Below, piece by piece: positions 16,483-24,800 of a stretch of DNA of 64,000 bases. The stretch's first letter is position 1. Every line of letters begins with the position of its first letter. A program made the position numbers and the translations under genes. Source of the stretch: Streptomyces sp. NRRL S-1022 (GTDB lineage Bacteria; Actinomycetota; Actinomycetes; Streptomycetales; Streptomycetaceae); assembly GCF_000720135.1 (NCBI RefSeq), contig NZ_JOIU01000027.1:121764-185763 (forward strand), read 5' to 3'. The notes under the pieces are model-generated. The model was not told the DNA's origin. It saw nothing but the letters and a program-made list of their open reading frames with translations, and ran no database searches.

Positions 16483-17817
16483 GTGGCCAAGCGTCATGGT
16501 TATGCGGTGCTCGGTGCGCTGGTCGCCCTGGTGATCGCACTGTCCGCCGGCATCTACGTCACCGTCGCGGCCGATGACGGCACCCCCCGCAGCACCTTCG
16601 CCGACAACCGCCCGCACCGCGACTCCCACGCCGCCCCCGCCTCCACCGGCACCTGGGTCGGCGCCTGGGCCACCGCCCCCGTCGGCGGCGAACCCGGCAC
16701 CGAGACCACCGGCCTGGCGGGCCGCTCGGTCCGCAACGTGGTGCACACCAGCACCGGCGGTACGAGTGCCCGGGTCACACTGTCCAATCTCTACGGCCAG
16801 TCCCCCCTCACCATCAGCCACGCCTCCCTCGCCCTCTCCAGCGGCGACGGCACCGCCGCCGCCGACGCGGAAAGCATGCGGCGCCTCACCTTCGGCGGCA
16901 GCACCGGCACCGTCATACCCGCCGGCGGACAGGCCGTCAGCGACGCCGTCCACCTCACCGTCCCGCACGGCGCCGACGTCCTGATCACCACCTACTCCCC
17001 CACCCCCTCCGGGCCGGTCACCTACCACCCGCACGCCCGCCAGCTGTCCTACCTCGCCACCGGCGACCGCACCGAGGACGCCACCGGCACCCCGTACACC
17101 GGACAGACCCCCTACTGGCGCTACGTGACGGCCCTCGACCTGCTCAGCAACGAGGCCACCGGCACCGTCGTCGTCCTCGGCGACTCCATAACCGACGGCA
17201 TCACCTCCACCACCGGCACCAACCGCCGCTGGCCCGACATCCTCTCCGGCCGGCTGCGCAGCGCCCTGGAGAACGGCGGCCGACTGCCGCGCTACAGCGT
17301 CGTCAACGAAGGAATCAGCGGCAACCAGGTCCTCGCCGACGGCCTCGGCCGGCCCGCCGAGAACCAGAGCGGCCTCGGCCGCTTCGGCCGCGACGCGCTC
17401 TCCCGCACCAACGTCAAGGTCGTCGTCATCGACCTCGGCGTCAACGACATCCTGCGCAACCCCCGCCTCGCCGACCCCGACCGCATCCTCACCGGCCTGC
17501 GCACCCTCGTCCGCCAGGCCCACGCCCGCGGCCTGAAGGTCATCGGCGCCACCCTCATGCCCTTCCAGGGCCACCGCGGCTACACCCCGGCCCGGGAGGC
17601 GATACGGCAGCAGGTCAACGCCGGGATCCGGGCCGGCGGCGTGTACGACGCGGTCGTCGACTTCGACAAGGCCCTCCGGGACCCCTACGACCCGCGCCGG
17701 CTGCGCCCCGAGTACGACTCCGGCGACCATCTGCACCCCAGCGACCTGGGCTACCGCACCATGGGCGACGTGTTCGACCTGGGCACCCTGCGGGGCGCGG
17801 GCCAGGCGGAGCTCTGA
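16483..17817 (+). CDS. Secreted SGNH/GDSL hydrolase
   Basis: A 444-residue esterase-like enzyme. The N-terminus VAKRHGYAVLGALVALVIALSAGIYV is a signal sequence or anchor. The SGNH blocks are clear: block I VVVLGDSITDG with the nucleophile Ser, block III VIDLGVNDILR, and block V DSGDHLHPSDLGY with the Asp-His pair. A beta-rich N-terminal domain (SVRNVVHTSTGGTSARVTLSNLYG) precedes it, as in rhamnogalacturonan-acetylesterase-like lipases. GTG 16483 follows GAGGAG at 12 bases and gives the cleanest signal; ATG 16426 in the same frame is the alternative but lacks a binding site. It lies 25 bases before rdgB. Confidence 0.82.
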   Translation: MAKRHGYAVLGALVALVIALSAGIYVTVAADDGTPRSTFADNRPHRDSHAAPASTGTWVGAWATAPVGGEPGTETTGLAGRSVRNVVHTSTGGTSARVTLSNLYGQSPLTISHASLALSSGDGTAAADAESMRRLTFGGSTGTVIPAGGQAVSDAVHLTVPHGADVLITTYSPTPSGPVTYHPHARQLSYLATGDRTEDATGTPYTGQTPYWRYVTALDLLSNEATGTVVVLGDSITDGITSTTGTNRRWPDILSGRLRSALENGGRLPRYSVVNEGISGNQVLADGLGRPAENQSGLGRFGRDALSRTNVKVVVIDLGVNDILRNPRLADPDRILTGLRTLVRQAHARGLKVIGATLMPFQGHRGYTPAREAIRQQVNAGIRAGGVYDAVVDFDKALRDPYDPRRLRPEYDSGDHLHPSDLGYRTMGDVFDLGTLRGAGQAEL

Positions 17818-17842
17818 CCGGGAGGCGAGGAATACTGGCGGC

Positions 17843-18445
17843 ATGACCCGCTTGATCCTCGCCACCCGCAACGCCGGAAAGATCACCGAGCTGAGGGCCA
17901 TCCTGGCCGACGCCGGGCTCCCCCACGAGCTCGTCGGCGCGGACGCCTACCCCGACGTCCCCGACGTCAAGGAAACCGGCGTCACCTTCGCCGAGAACGC
18001 CCTGCTCAAGGCCCACGCACTCGCCCAGGCCACCGGGCTGCCCGCCGTCGCCGACGACTCCGGCCTGTGCGTCGACGTCCTGAACGGCGCGCCCGGCATC
18101 TTCTCCGCCCGCTGGTCCGGCCGCCACGGCGACGACCAGGCCAACCTGGAGCTGCTCCTGGCCCAGCTCTCCGACATCGCCGACGAACACCGCGCCGCCC
18201 ACTTCGCCTGCGCGGCGGCGCTCGCCCTCCCGGACGGCACGGAACGGGTGGTGGAGGGCCGGCTGCCCGGCACCCTGCGGCACGCACCCGCCGGCACGAA
18301 CGGCTTCGGCTACGACCCGATCCTCCAGCCGGACGGCGACACGCGCACCTGCGCCGAACTGACCCCCGAGGAGAAGAACGCGATCAGCCACCGGGGGAAG
18401 GCGTTCCGCGCGCTGGTGCCGGTGGTACGGGAGCTGCTGGGCTGA
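17843..18445 (+). CDS. rdgB: Non-canonical purine NTP pyrophosphatase (RdgB/HAM1)
   Basis: A 200-residue house-cleaning enzyme that hydrolyses dITP, dUTP-like and XTP nucleotides to monophosphates. The start LILATRNAGKITELRAIL is the substrate-binding T/SxNxxK motif. AVADDSGLCVDVLNGAPGIFSARWSG contains the catalytic Asp, and NGFGYDPIL ... ISHRGKAFRAL completes the family pattern. Length is normal. It follows the SGNH gene by 25 bases and ends at a strong terminator before the oppositely oriented tRNA. Confidence 0.95.
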   Translation: MTRLILATRNAGKITELRAILADAGLPHELVGADAYPDVPDVKETGVTFAENALLKAHALAQATGLPAVADDSGLCVDVLNGAPGIFSARWSGRHGDDQANLELLLAQLSDIADEHRAAHFACAAALALPDGTERVVEGRLPGTLRHAPAGTNGFGYDPILQPDGDTRTCAELTPEEKNAISHRGKAFRALVPVVRELLG

Positions 18446-18454
18446 GGGCATGAA

Positions 18455-18489
18455 ACGACCTGCGAGTCACCCTTCGATTCGCAGGTCGT
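18455..18489. terminator. Bidirectional terminator between rdgB and tRNA-Leu
   Basis: An 11-bp perfect stem, ACGACCTGCGA (18455-18465) with its complement at 18479-18489, has a 13-base loop. CTTT follows on the plus side and TTTCAT on the minus side, so it can end both the rdgB and the tRNA transcripts. Confidence 0.8.
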
Positions 18490-18494
18490 CTTTG

Positions 18495-18578
18495 TGCGGC
18501 GGAAGGGATTCGAACCCTCAAGCCCGATCAAGGGCCACAGATCCTAAGTCTGCTGCGTCGCCATTGCGCCACCGCCGC
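18495..18578 (-). tRNA. tRNA-Leu (anticodon UAG)
   Basis: The minus strand folds as an 84-nt class II tRNA: acceptor GCGGCGG/CCGCCGC, anticodon loop CTTAGGA giving UAG (reads CUA/CUN), a long variable arm GGCCCTTGATCGGGCT, the T-arm GGGTTCGAATCCC, and discriminator A. CCA is not encoded. The first base coincides with the last base of the stop codon of the HNH gene upstream on the same strand. Confidence 0.93.
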
Positions 18579-19252
18579 TAGCCGCCTGCCATCGTACCGG
18601 GAGTTGCTCGCCGCCTTCGGCCGCCCCTGCACCAGGTACTCGTGATCGCATGGCAGTTGGGGCACAGCAGCCGCAGGTTCTCCCGCCTGTTGTCGCGCCA
18701 GTCGCCGTTGATGTGGTCGATCTCCAGGGTCATCGGCTTGCCGCGCCACTCAGGGCCGACCCCGCACCTGGCGCACTGCTCGGGTGCGCCCACCTCGCGG
18801 AGTGCACGCCGGAGGCGTTCTGTCGCGATCCGGTGCCCGCGCTCGTGCCGCACCAGGACGGCTTCCGGCCGCTTGGCATGCCTGCCCGGCTTCCCCCGCT
18901 GGTGTGCCTGGCCGAGAAAGTGGGAGGTGCCGAGGCCGTCTTCGGCGATCCACTTGCCGAGCATCGCGCGCTGACCGCCGTTGTTCGGACGACCGATGCG
19001 GCGGAGCACCTCGGCGATGGACACCGCCTCTTCGACCACCGCCCGCAGCTCCTCCGGCGCGGGGCGCGCCTGCCTGCCGGTGGGTGAGAAGTGCGAGATG
19101 TCGATGCCGAAGTGGGCGAATCGCTTCACGAGGTATCTCCGCAGGTGGCCGTATGGCCGGGTGCCGAAGAAAGCGATGACCTCGTCGAGGTCCGAGCACT
19201 GCGCGGCTGCCTGGGCCAACCGCTCGCGCGTGTACTGCGTTCCGCCGCTCAT
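18578..19252 (-). CDS. HNH endonuclease-like protein 2 (abuts tRNA-Leu)
   Basis: A 224-residue protein with two N-terminal helical repeats, each ending in a GIDISHF/GLGTSHF motif (near residues 47-52 and 108-113). The C-terminal zinc HNH domain reads CARCGVGPEWRGKPMTLEIDHINGDWRDNRRENLRLLCPNCH. The HNH motif and paired CxxC are complete, so it should be a metal-dependent nuclease. The repeats resemble small HTH-like DNA-reading units of phage HNH proteins. ATG 19252 overlaps the stop of the upstream paralog as ATGA. Its TAG stop shares its last base with the tRNA, so the tRNA may be cotranscribed. Function unknown. Confidence 0.8.
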   Translation of the reverse strand: MSGGTQYTRERLAQAAAQCSDLDEVIAFFGTRPYGHLRRYLVKRFAHFGIDISHFSPTGRQARPAPEELRAVVEEAVSIAEVLRRIGRPNNGGQRAMLGKWIAEDGLGTSHFLGQAHQRGKPGRHAKRPEAVLVRHERGHRIATERLRRALREVGAPEQCARCGVGPEWRGKPMTLEIDHINGDWRDNRRENLRLLCPNCHAITSTWCRGGRRRRATPGTMAGG

Positions 19253-19914
19253 ACGGCAGCCGCCCGGGCCCGGCTCTTGCCACGCCCTCGGTAAGTGTCG
19301 GTGGTCGAGTGACAATTGGGGCACAGGAGCCGCAGGTTGTCGACGCGGTTGTTCCGCCAGTTGCCGTCCACGTGGTCGACCTCAAGTGCGAGTCGCTCGC
19401 CGAGCCAGACCGGCTCGGTACCGCACAGGGCGCAGCGCTCCTCCACGCCCAGCTCGTTCATGGCCCTCTTGAGTCGCTGACTCGGGATGCGCGGAGCATG
19501 CACCGACGTGCTCTCGACAAGGATCTCTTCGGGCGTTCGCCGGCGCCGGTTGTGCCGCATCCGTTCGGTTCGAACCACCGGCGTGAAGTGCGAGGTGTCG
19601 ATGCCGTACGCCTTGATCCGCCGGGCGATGTTGGCCTGGTGACCGCCCACGGAGTCGAGCCCGAGGCGACGCACGACCTCGTTGATGCTGACGGATACCG
19701 CGACGACCGGCTCAAGAACGTCGCGCGTCCACTTCACTCCCTCCCGCTCGAAGTGCGACGTATCGACCCCGAGCTTCTTCATCCGCCGCCTGATGTAGTC
19801 GCGCCTCGGACTCCGCGGCTCCACCCCCAGCCTCTCCATCGCCTCCGACAACGTTCGCGCTCCCCGGGCCGCCTCTTCCAGCCGCTCCCTGGTGTATGCG
19901 CCGGCCTTCCCCAT
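19249..19914 (-). CDS. HNH endonuclease-like protein 1
   Basis: A 221-residue paralog of the next gene with the same layout. It has YTRERLEEAARGARTLSEAMERLGVEP at the start, a first repeat ending KLGVDTSHF, a second ending AYGIDTSHF, a basic linker RTERMRHNRRRRTPEEILV, and the HNH domain CALCGTEPVWLGERLALEVDHVDGNWRNNRVDNLRLLCPNCH. Identity to the second copy is moderate, highest in the nuclease domain, so the duplication is old. The ribosome binding site is GGAGAAGGA before ATG 19914. The two genes form a coupled operon with no antitoxin, methylase or immunity gene visible. Confidence 0.8.
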   Translation of the reverse strand: MGKAGAYTRERLEEAARGARTLSEAMERLGVEPRSPRRDYIRRRMKKLGVDTSHFEREGVKWTRDVLEPVVAVSVSINEVVRRLGLDSVGGHQANIARRIKAYGIDTSHFTPVVRTERMRHNRRRRTPEEILVESTSVHAPRIPSQRLKRAMNELGVEERCALCGTEPVWLGERLALEVDHVDGNWRNNRVDNLRLLCPNCHSTTDTYRGRGKSRARAAAV

Positions 19915-20001
19915 CGGTCCTTCTCCGTTCCGGGCACGAGTTCGCAGCCCGCATGGAGCAACGAACCGACTATCGGACAGTCACGCCCGGAATCGTGGAG
20001 A

Positions 20002-20036
20002 ACGGCCCGTGCCGGGGGGATTCCGGTGCGGGCCGT
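20002..20036 (-). terminator. Terminator hairpin downstream of bcp
   Basis: ACGGCCCG (20002-20009) pairs with CGGGCCGT (20029-20036), with extra partial pairing inside. It lies 20 bases past the bcp stop. Confidence 0.55.
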
Positions 20037-20055
20037 CGTGGTGGGTGGGGGTGGG

Positions 20056-20523
20056 TCAGATGCCCAGGTCCTTGATGATCTTGGCTACGTGGCCGGTGGC
20101 GCGGACGTTGTAGAGGGCGCGTTCCACCTTGCCCTCCTCGTCCACGACGATCGTGGAGCGGATGACGCCCAGGTAGGTCTTGCCGTAGTTCTTCTTCTCG
20201 CCGTACGCGCCGTAGGCTTCGGTGACCTTCTTGTCCGGGTCGGCGAGGAGGGTGATCTTCAGGGACTCCTTCTCGCGGAACTTCGCCAGCTTCTCCGGGG
20301 CGTCGGGGGAGATGCCGATGACGTCGTAGCCGGCGCCGGCCAGGAGTTCCAGGTTGTCCGTGAAGTCGCAGGCCTGCTTGGTGCAGCCGGGGGTAAGGGC
20401 GGCTGGATAGAAGTAGACGATGACCTTGCGGCCCTTGCGGTCCGACAGGGACACCTCGGTGCCGTCGGCGTCGGGGAGGGTGAAGGCGGGGGCCACGTCC
20501 CCCGGCTGGAGTCGCTCGCTCAT
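20056..20523 (-). CDS. bcp: Thiol peroxidase, BCP/PrxQ-type peroxiredoxin
   Basis: A 155-residue cytoplasmic enzyme that reduces hydrogen peroxide and organic hydroperoxides using thioredoxin. The motif YFYPAALTPGCTKQACDF contains the peroxidatic Cys (about residue 47) and, five residues later, the resolving Cys typical of the BCP subgroup. The thioredoxin fold ends TIVVDEEGKVERALYNVRATGHVAKIIKDL. ALTPGC replaces the common DNTPGC, a minor change also seen in actinobacteria. It stands alone, divergent from the DUF3618 gene. Confidence 0.95.
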   Translation of the reverse strand: MSERLQPGDVAPAFTLPDADGTEVSLSDRKGRKVIVYFYPAALTPGCTKQACDFTDNLELLAGAGYDVIGISPDAPEKLAKFREKESLKITLLADPDKKVTEAYGAYGEKKNYGKTYLGVIRSTIVVDEEGKVERALYNVRATGHVAKIIKDLGI

Positions 20524-20615
20524 CGGGCCAGCGTAACCGGGGGGCCTTGCGGTGCGGCGCGGCCCGGAGCTGACAAACTGTTCGGAACAGCATCAGAGAC
20601 TTCGGAGGCCGTACG

Positions 20616-20945
20616 GTGGCGGACACGTCGGACACCAGAACCCCGGCGCAGATCGAGGCGGACATCAGGCGCCGCCGTGAAGTGCTGGCCGAGACGCTCG
20701 ACGAGATCGGGGTGCGGGTGCATCCGAAGACCATCGTCGGGGATGCCAAGGCCAAGGTGATCGCCCATGCCGATCACACGGTCGGGCGGGCGTATGTGCA
20801 GGTCAACCGAGCCGTCACCGAGGTGCGGGCCCGGTTCGTGGATGAAGAGGGGGCGCCCCGTCTGGAACGGGTCGTGCCCGTCGCGCTCGTCGTCGTGGGG
20901 GTCGTGGGGCTGCTCGCCCTCGGGGCCCGGCGGCGCAGGGACTGA
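20616..20945 (+). CDS. DUF3618 membrane-tail protein
   Basis: A 109-residue protein. It opens with TPAQIEADIRRRREVLAETLDEIGVRVHPKTIVGDAKAK, the DUF3618 helix, and ends with a single C-terminal transmembrane helix VVPVALVVVGVVGLLALGARRRR. It is probably tail-anchored with the charged helix in the cytoplasm; the role is unknown. GTG 20616 follows GGAGG at seven bases. It is 22 bases upstream of the GroES-like gene, which has its own -10-like box. Confidence 0.8.
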   Translation: MADTSDTRTPAQIEADIRRRREVLAETLDEIGVRVHPKTIVGDAKAKVIAHADHTVGRAYVQVNRAVTEVRARFVDEEGAPRLERVVPVALVVVGVVGLLALGARRRRD

Positions 20946-20955
20946 CCGGGGCAGG

Positions 20956-20961
20956 TAGGTT
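20956..20961 (+). promoter_or_regulatory. -10-like TAGGTT before the GroES-like gene
   Basis: Six bases before GTG 20968, with no ribosome binding site, so a leaderless start is likely. Confidence 0.5.
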
Positions 20962-20967
20962 CGAGCC

Positions 20968-21327
20968 GTGAGCGCCAACAGAAACGAGCACAGCACTCCC
21001 CACCACGACAAGCTTCCCATCCGGATGCTGCACGACCGGGTTCTCGTGCGGCAGGAGACCGGTGAGGGCGAGCGGCGGTCGGGGGGCGGCATTCTGATTC
21101 CCGCCACCGCGGCGGTGGGGCGGCGGCTGGCCTGGGCCGAGGTCGTCGCCGTCGGCCAGAACGTACGGACGGTGGAGCCCGGCGACCGTGTCCTGTTCGA
21201 CCCGGAGGACCGGGCGGAGGTCGAGGTACGGGGCGTGGCGTACGTGCTGATGCGCGAGCGCGATCTGCACGCCGTGGCCGCCGACCGGTTCGAGGGGTCG
21301 GAGGACTCCACGGGCCTGTACCTGTAG
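20968..21327 (+). CDS. GroES-family (Cpn10-like) co-chaperonin
   Basis: A 119-residue protein with the Cpn10 core: IRMLHDRVLVRQETGEGERRSGGGILIPA, the dome-region GRRLAWAEVVAVGQNVRTVEPGDRVLFDPEDRAEVEVRGVAYVLMRERDLHAV. It has a 15-residue N-terminal and a 14-residue C-terminal extension (FEGSEDSTGLYL) and is more distant from canonical GroES than a groES-groEL operon copy would be. No groEL is beside it, so it is a stand-alone paralog of uncertain duty. It ends at a strong terminator. Confidence 0.85.
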   Translation: MSANRNEHSTPHHDKLPIRMLHDRVLVRQETGEGERRSGGGILIPATAAVGRRLAWAEVVAVGQNVRTVEPGDRVLFDPEDRAEVEVRGVAYVLMRERDLHAVAADRFEGSEDSTGLYL

Positions 21328-21338
21328 GGACGCGCGAT

Positions 21339-21374
21339 GGAGAGGGCCGGTGACGATGGTCACCGGCCCTCTCC
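21339..21374 (+). terminator. 16-bp perfect terminator stem after the GroES-like gene
   Basis: Arms 21339-21354 and 21359-21374 pair perfectly with a GATG loop, 12 bases after the stop. It separates this transcript from the riboswitch-controlled gene. Confidence 0.85.
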
Positions 21375-21401
21375 GTCGTGTTCTTGCTAGGTTCGGAAGG
21401 A

Positions 21402-21445
21402 ACCCGACGAGACGCGCCGTACCGGGTCGAAGGCAAAGACGACGC
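21402..21445 (+). promoter_or_regulatory. Guanidine-III (ykkC-III) riboswitch
   Basis: The bases CCCGACGAGACGCGCCGTAC followed by CGGGTCGAAGGCAAAGACGACGC match, nearly base for base, the Thermobifida fusca guanidine-III aptamer as I remember it. The conserved CGACGAG...GCGCCGTAC core, the P1 pairing ACCCG (21402-21406) with CGGGT (21423-21427), and the pseudoknot partner GACGACGC are all present. A TAGGTT hexamer at 21388-21393 would start the RNA at its 5' edge. It precedes an SMR exporter gene, the usual context; guanidinium binding should turn expression on. Confidence 0.88.
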
Positions 21446-21483
21446 ACCGGAGAAGAGCCGTCACGTCTCGGAAGGTGCCTGTC

Positions 21484-21804
21484 ATGGCCTGGGTTCTGCT
21501 CGTCGTCGCCGGTCTGCTGGAGGTCGGCTGGTCGGTGGGGATGAAGTACAGCGAGGGTTTCACCCGGCTGGTCCCGAGTGTGTTCACCGGCGCCGGCATC
21601 GTCGCGAGCATGGTGCTGCTGTCGTACGCCGCGAAGTCCCTGCCCATCGGTACGGCGTACGGCGTGTGGGTGGGGATCGGCGCGGCCGGGGCGGCGGTGC
21701 TCGGCATGGTGGTGCTGGGTGAGCCGGTCACCGCCGCCCGGATCTTCTTCGTGTGTCTGCTGCTGGTCGCCGTGGTGGGGCTGAAGGCGACCAGCGGCCA
21801 CTGA
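21484..21804 (+). CDS. gdx: SMR-family guanidinium exporter (Gdx/SugE type)
   Basis: A 106-residue four-helix small multidrug resistance protein. MAWVLLVVAGLLEVGWSVGMKYSEGF carries the essential helix 1 Glu of the family. Its GLLEVGWSVGMKYSEGFTR context and GTAYGVWVGIGAAGAAVLGMVVLGEP are of the SugE/Gdx type rather than the EmrE type. Gdx proteins exchange guanidinium for protons as antiparallel dimers. The guanidine-III riboswitch upstream supports this substrate. ATG 21484 is preferred for likeness to the family (AAGGTGCC upstream); ATG 21475 is also in frame. Confidence 0.88.
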   Translation: MAWVLLVVAGLLEVGWSVGMKYSEGFTRLVPSVFTGAGIVASMVLLSYAAKSLPIGTAYGVWVGIGAAGAAVLGMVVLGEPVTAARIFFVCLLLVAVVGLKATSGH

Positions 21805-21818
21805 CTGCCGGCTGCCGG

Positions 21819-24800
21819 CTAGGTGCCGGGGAAGCCTCCGGTGCCGGTGTCGGCACCGGAGGTGTCGCCACCCGTCGTGTCGCCGCCCGGTGTTCCGCCC
21901 CCGGTGGCCGTGCCGCCGCCGGGTGTCCCGCCGCCCGTGGTGCCGCCGCCGGTGGTCGGGCCTCCGCCGGTCGTGTCACCGCCGTTGGCCGCGCCGCCGT
22001 CCGTGGTCGGACCTCCGTCGGTGGTGGCGCCTCCGCCGGTGGTCGCGCCGCCGGTGGTCGGGGTGCCGGTGGTGCCGCCGGTGGTGGGGGTGGCCGTGAC
22101 GCCGTCGGTCGGGGTCGCGGTCGCGCCGCCGTCGTTCCCGCCGCCGTCGGTGCCGGGCGTGGCGGTGCTGCTGGCGGGCGGTTCCTGGATCTGGTCGGCG
22201 CCCTGTTCGAGCTGGAGGTCGAAGTCGGCGGCCGGCTTGCCCTTCAGCGCGTCGCGCGTGTACTGCGCCCAGATCTGGGTGGGCGGACCGCCACCGTTCA
22301 TCCGGGCCTGGCCGAGGGCCCCGTACAGCGGCTGCTGCTTGGCTGTGACCGGGTCCTGGCCCATGACGGAGACCACCGTGGCCAGGTCGGGGGTGTAGCC
22401 GGCGAACCAGGCGGCCTTGTCGCTCTCGGCGGTACCGGTCTTGCCGGCCGCGGGCCGGCCCGCGGCCTGCGCGGCGGTGGCGGTACCGCTCTGCACCACG
22501 CTCTGCAGGACGGAGGTGGTGGTGTCGGCGGCTTCCCGGTCGACGGCCTGCTTGGCCGGCTCGTCGGGCAGCCTGACCTGCTCGGTGCCCTCCTTGGTGA
22601 TCTTCTCGACGAGCGTGTACGTGCCGTGCTTGCCGTGGTTGGCGAGCGTGGCGTAGGCCTCGGCCATGTCGAGGACGCTGGCGGTGGCGGTGCCGAGGGC
22701 GATGGACGGGTACGGCTGGAGGTCCGGGGTGTCGGAGGGGATGCCGAGGTCGATCGCGGTCTGCCTGACCTTGGCGGGGCCGACGTCGACGGCCATCTGC
22801 GCGTACACGGAGTTCACCGACAGGTCGGTGGCCTTGCGGACGGTGATCTGGCCGTACGAGCGCTGGTCCTCGTTCTCGGGGGCGTAGGCGCCGCCGCTCC
22901 AGCCCTGGACGGGGCGCTGGTTGGTGCCGTCGTACACCGTGTTCGGGGTGACGGTGCGGCCGTCCTGGGTGGTGGACCCGTTCTGCACGGCGGAGGTGAA
23001 CACGAACGGCTTGAAGGTGGAGCCGACCTGGAAGTCACCGCGGGTGGCGCCGTTGGTGTACTGCTTCACGTAGTCAACGCCGCCGTACATGGCGACGACC
23101 TTGCCCGTCTTGGGGTCGACGGAGGCGCCGCCGGCCCGGACGAAGGTGTCGGCCTTGCGGTTCTTCTTGTCCAGCTTGGACATCAGCTGGTCGTCGACCG
23201 CCTTGACGAAGGCGTCCTGCCGCTTCTTCTGGATGGTGGTGGTGATGCGGTAGCCGCCGGCCGCGAGGTGGTCGGCGTCGATGATGTTGTTGGTGGTCAG
23301 GTAGTGCTTGACCGCTTCGACGAGGTAGCCGCGCTGGCCGGACATGCCGGTGGAGATCGTCTGCTCCTTGGGCATGGGGAACTTCATGCCGGTGCGCTTG
23401 GACTCGCTCAGCCAGCCCTTGGTGACCATGCCGTCGAGGACGTAGTTCCAGCGGGCGACGGCGGCCCTCTTGTTCTCGGGGTGGGCCACGACGTCGTACT
23501 CGCTCGGCGCGTTGACGAGCGCGGCGAGGTAGGCGGCGCGGGCCGGGTCGAGGTCGGCGGCGTCCCGGCCGTAGTAGGCCTGGGCGGCGGCCTGGATGCC
23601 GTAGGCGTTGCGGCCGAAGTAGCTGGTGTTGAGGTAGCCCTCCAGGATCTGGTCCTTGGACTTGTTCTGGTCGAGCTTGATGGAGATGAAGAACTCCTTG
23701 GCCTTGCGGGTGACCGTCTGTTCCTGGGCCAGGTAGTAGTTCTTCACGTACTGCTGGGTGATGGTCGAGCCGGACTGCTTGCCCTTGCCGGTCGCGGTGT
23801 TCCACCCGGCGCGGAGCATGGCCTTCGGGTCGATGGCCGACTCGGTGTAGAAGTCGCGGTCCTCGGCGGCCAGTACGGCGTGCTGGGCGTCCTTGGAGAC
23901 CTGGGCGAGGCTGACGTTCTCGCGGTTGACCTCGCCGTCGCGGGCGAGCTGGGAGCCGTCGGCGTACAGGTAGACGTTGCTCTGCTTGGTCGCGAAGGCG
24001 TTGGCCGGCGGGATCTTCACCATGGAGTAGCCGAGGTAGAACAGCCCGAAGAGCAGCAGCACGCCGATGACGAAGGTGCCGAGCACCATGCGCCACGTCG
24101 GCAGTATCCGCCGCCATCCGGTCCGCTTGGGCCGCTTGCCCTTCTTGTCCTTGGCCTTGGCGTTGCCCTTGCCGTTGCCGTTGCCTCCGGCGGTGTCGCC
24201 GTCGGCTGCGGCGAGAACGGTGGTCTTGTCCTCGGCGGAGACGGATGCGGTGGCGGTGGCGCCCTTGCCGGTCCGAGCGCCGGCGCCGGCTGCGGATGCG
24301 GATGCGGTGACACCCTTGGCGGCCTGGGCGGGGACGCCGGCGGCGGGTGCAGCGGCACCCTTGGCGGCCTGGGCGGGGACGCCGGCGGCGGGTGCAGCGG
24401 CACCCTTGGCGGCCTGGGCGGTGGCGCCGGCTGCGGCAGCGGTACCGGCGGCGCGCGCGGCACGGGCGGCGCGGGCGGCGGCCGGGGAGGAGGCGGTACC
24501 GGCACCGGTCCCGGCCGTGCCGTTCGGGCCGGCGGGGCGGGGGACGGTGGGGCCGGGGGTACGAGGGTTGCGGGCGGCGGAGTCCGGCGCCGCGCCGGAG
24601 CGGGGCGCCGCGACCCGGCGCAGCACCTGCGTGGTCTCGGGCGCCTCACCGGCCTTCGGCCCCTTGGGCGGGGTGACACGCCGGAGCACCTGAGTACTCT
24701 CGGCCGGCTGCTCGGCGGGGCCACCGGAACCGGCCGGCTTCTTGCCACCGGGTCCCTTGGCGGTGCCGGGGCCCTCCCCGACGGCCGAAGCCGCACCGCC

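Noticed and set aside
19970..20755. Longer minus-strand frame over bcp
   Set aside because: It uses another frame across the true peroxiredoxin and has no family motifs.
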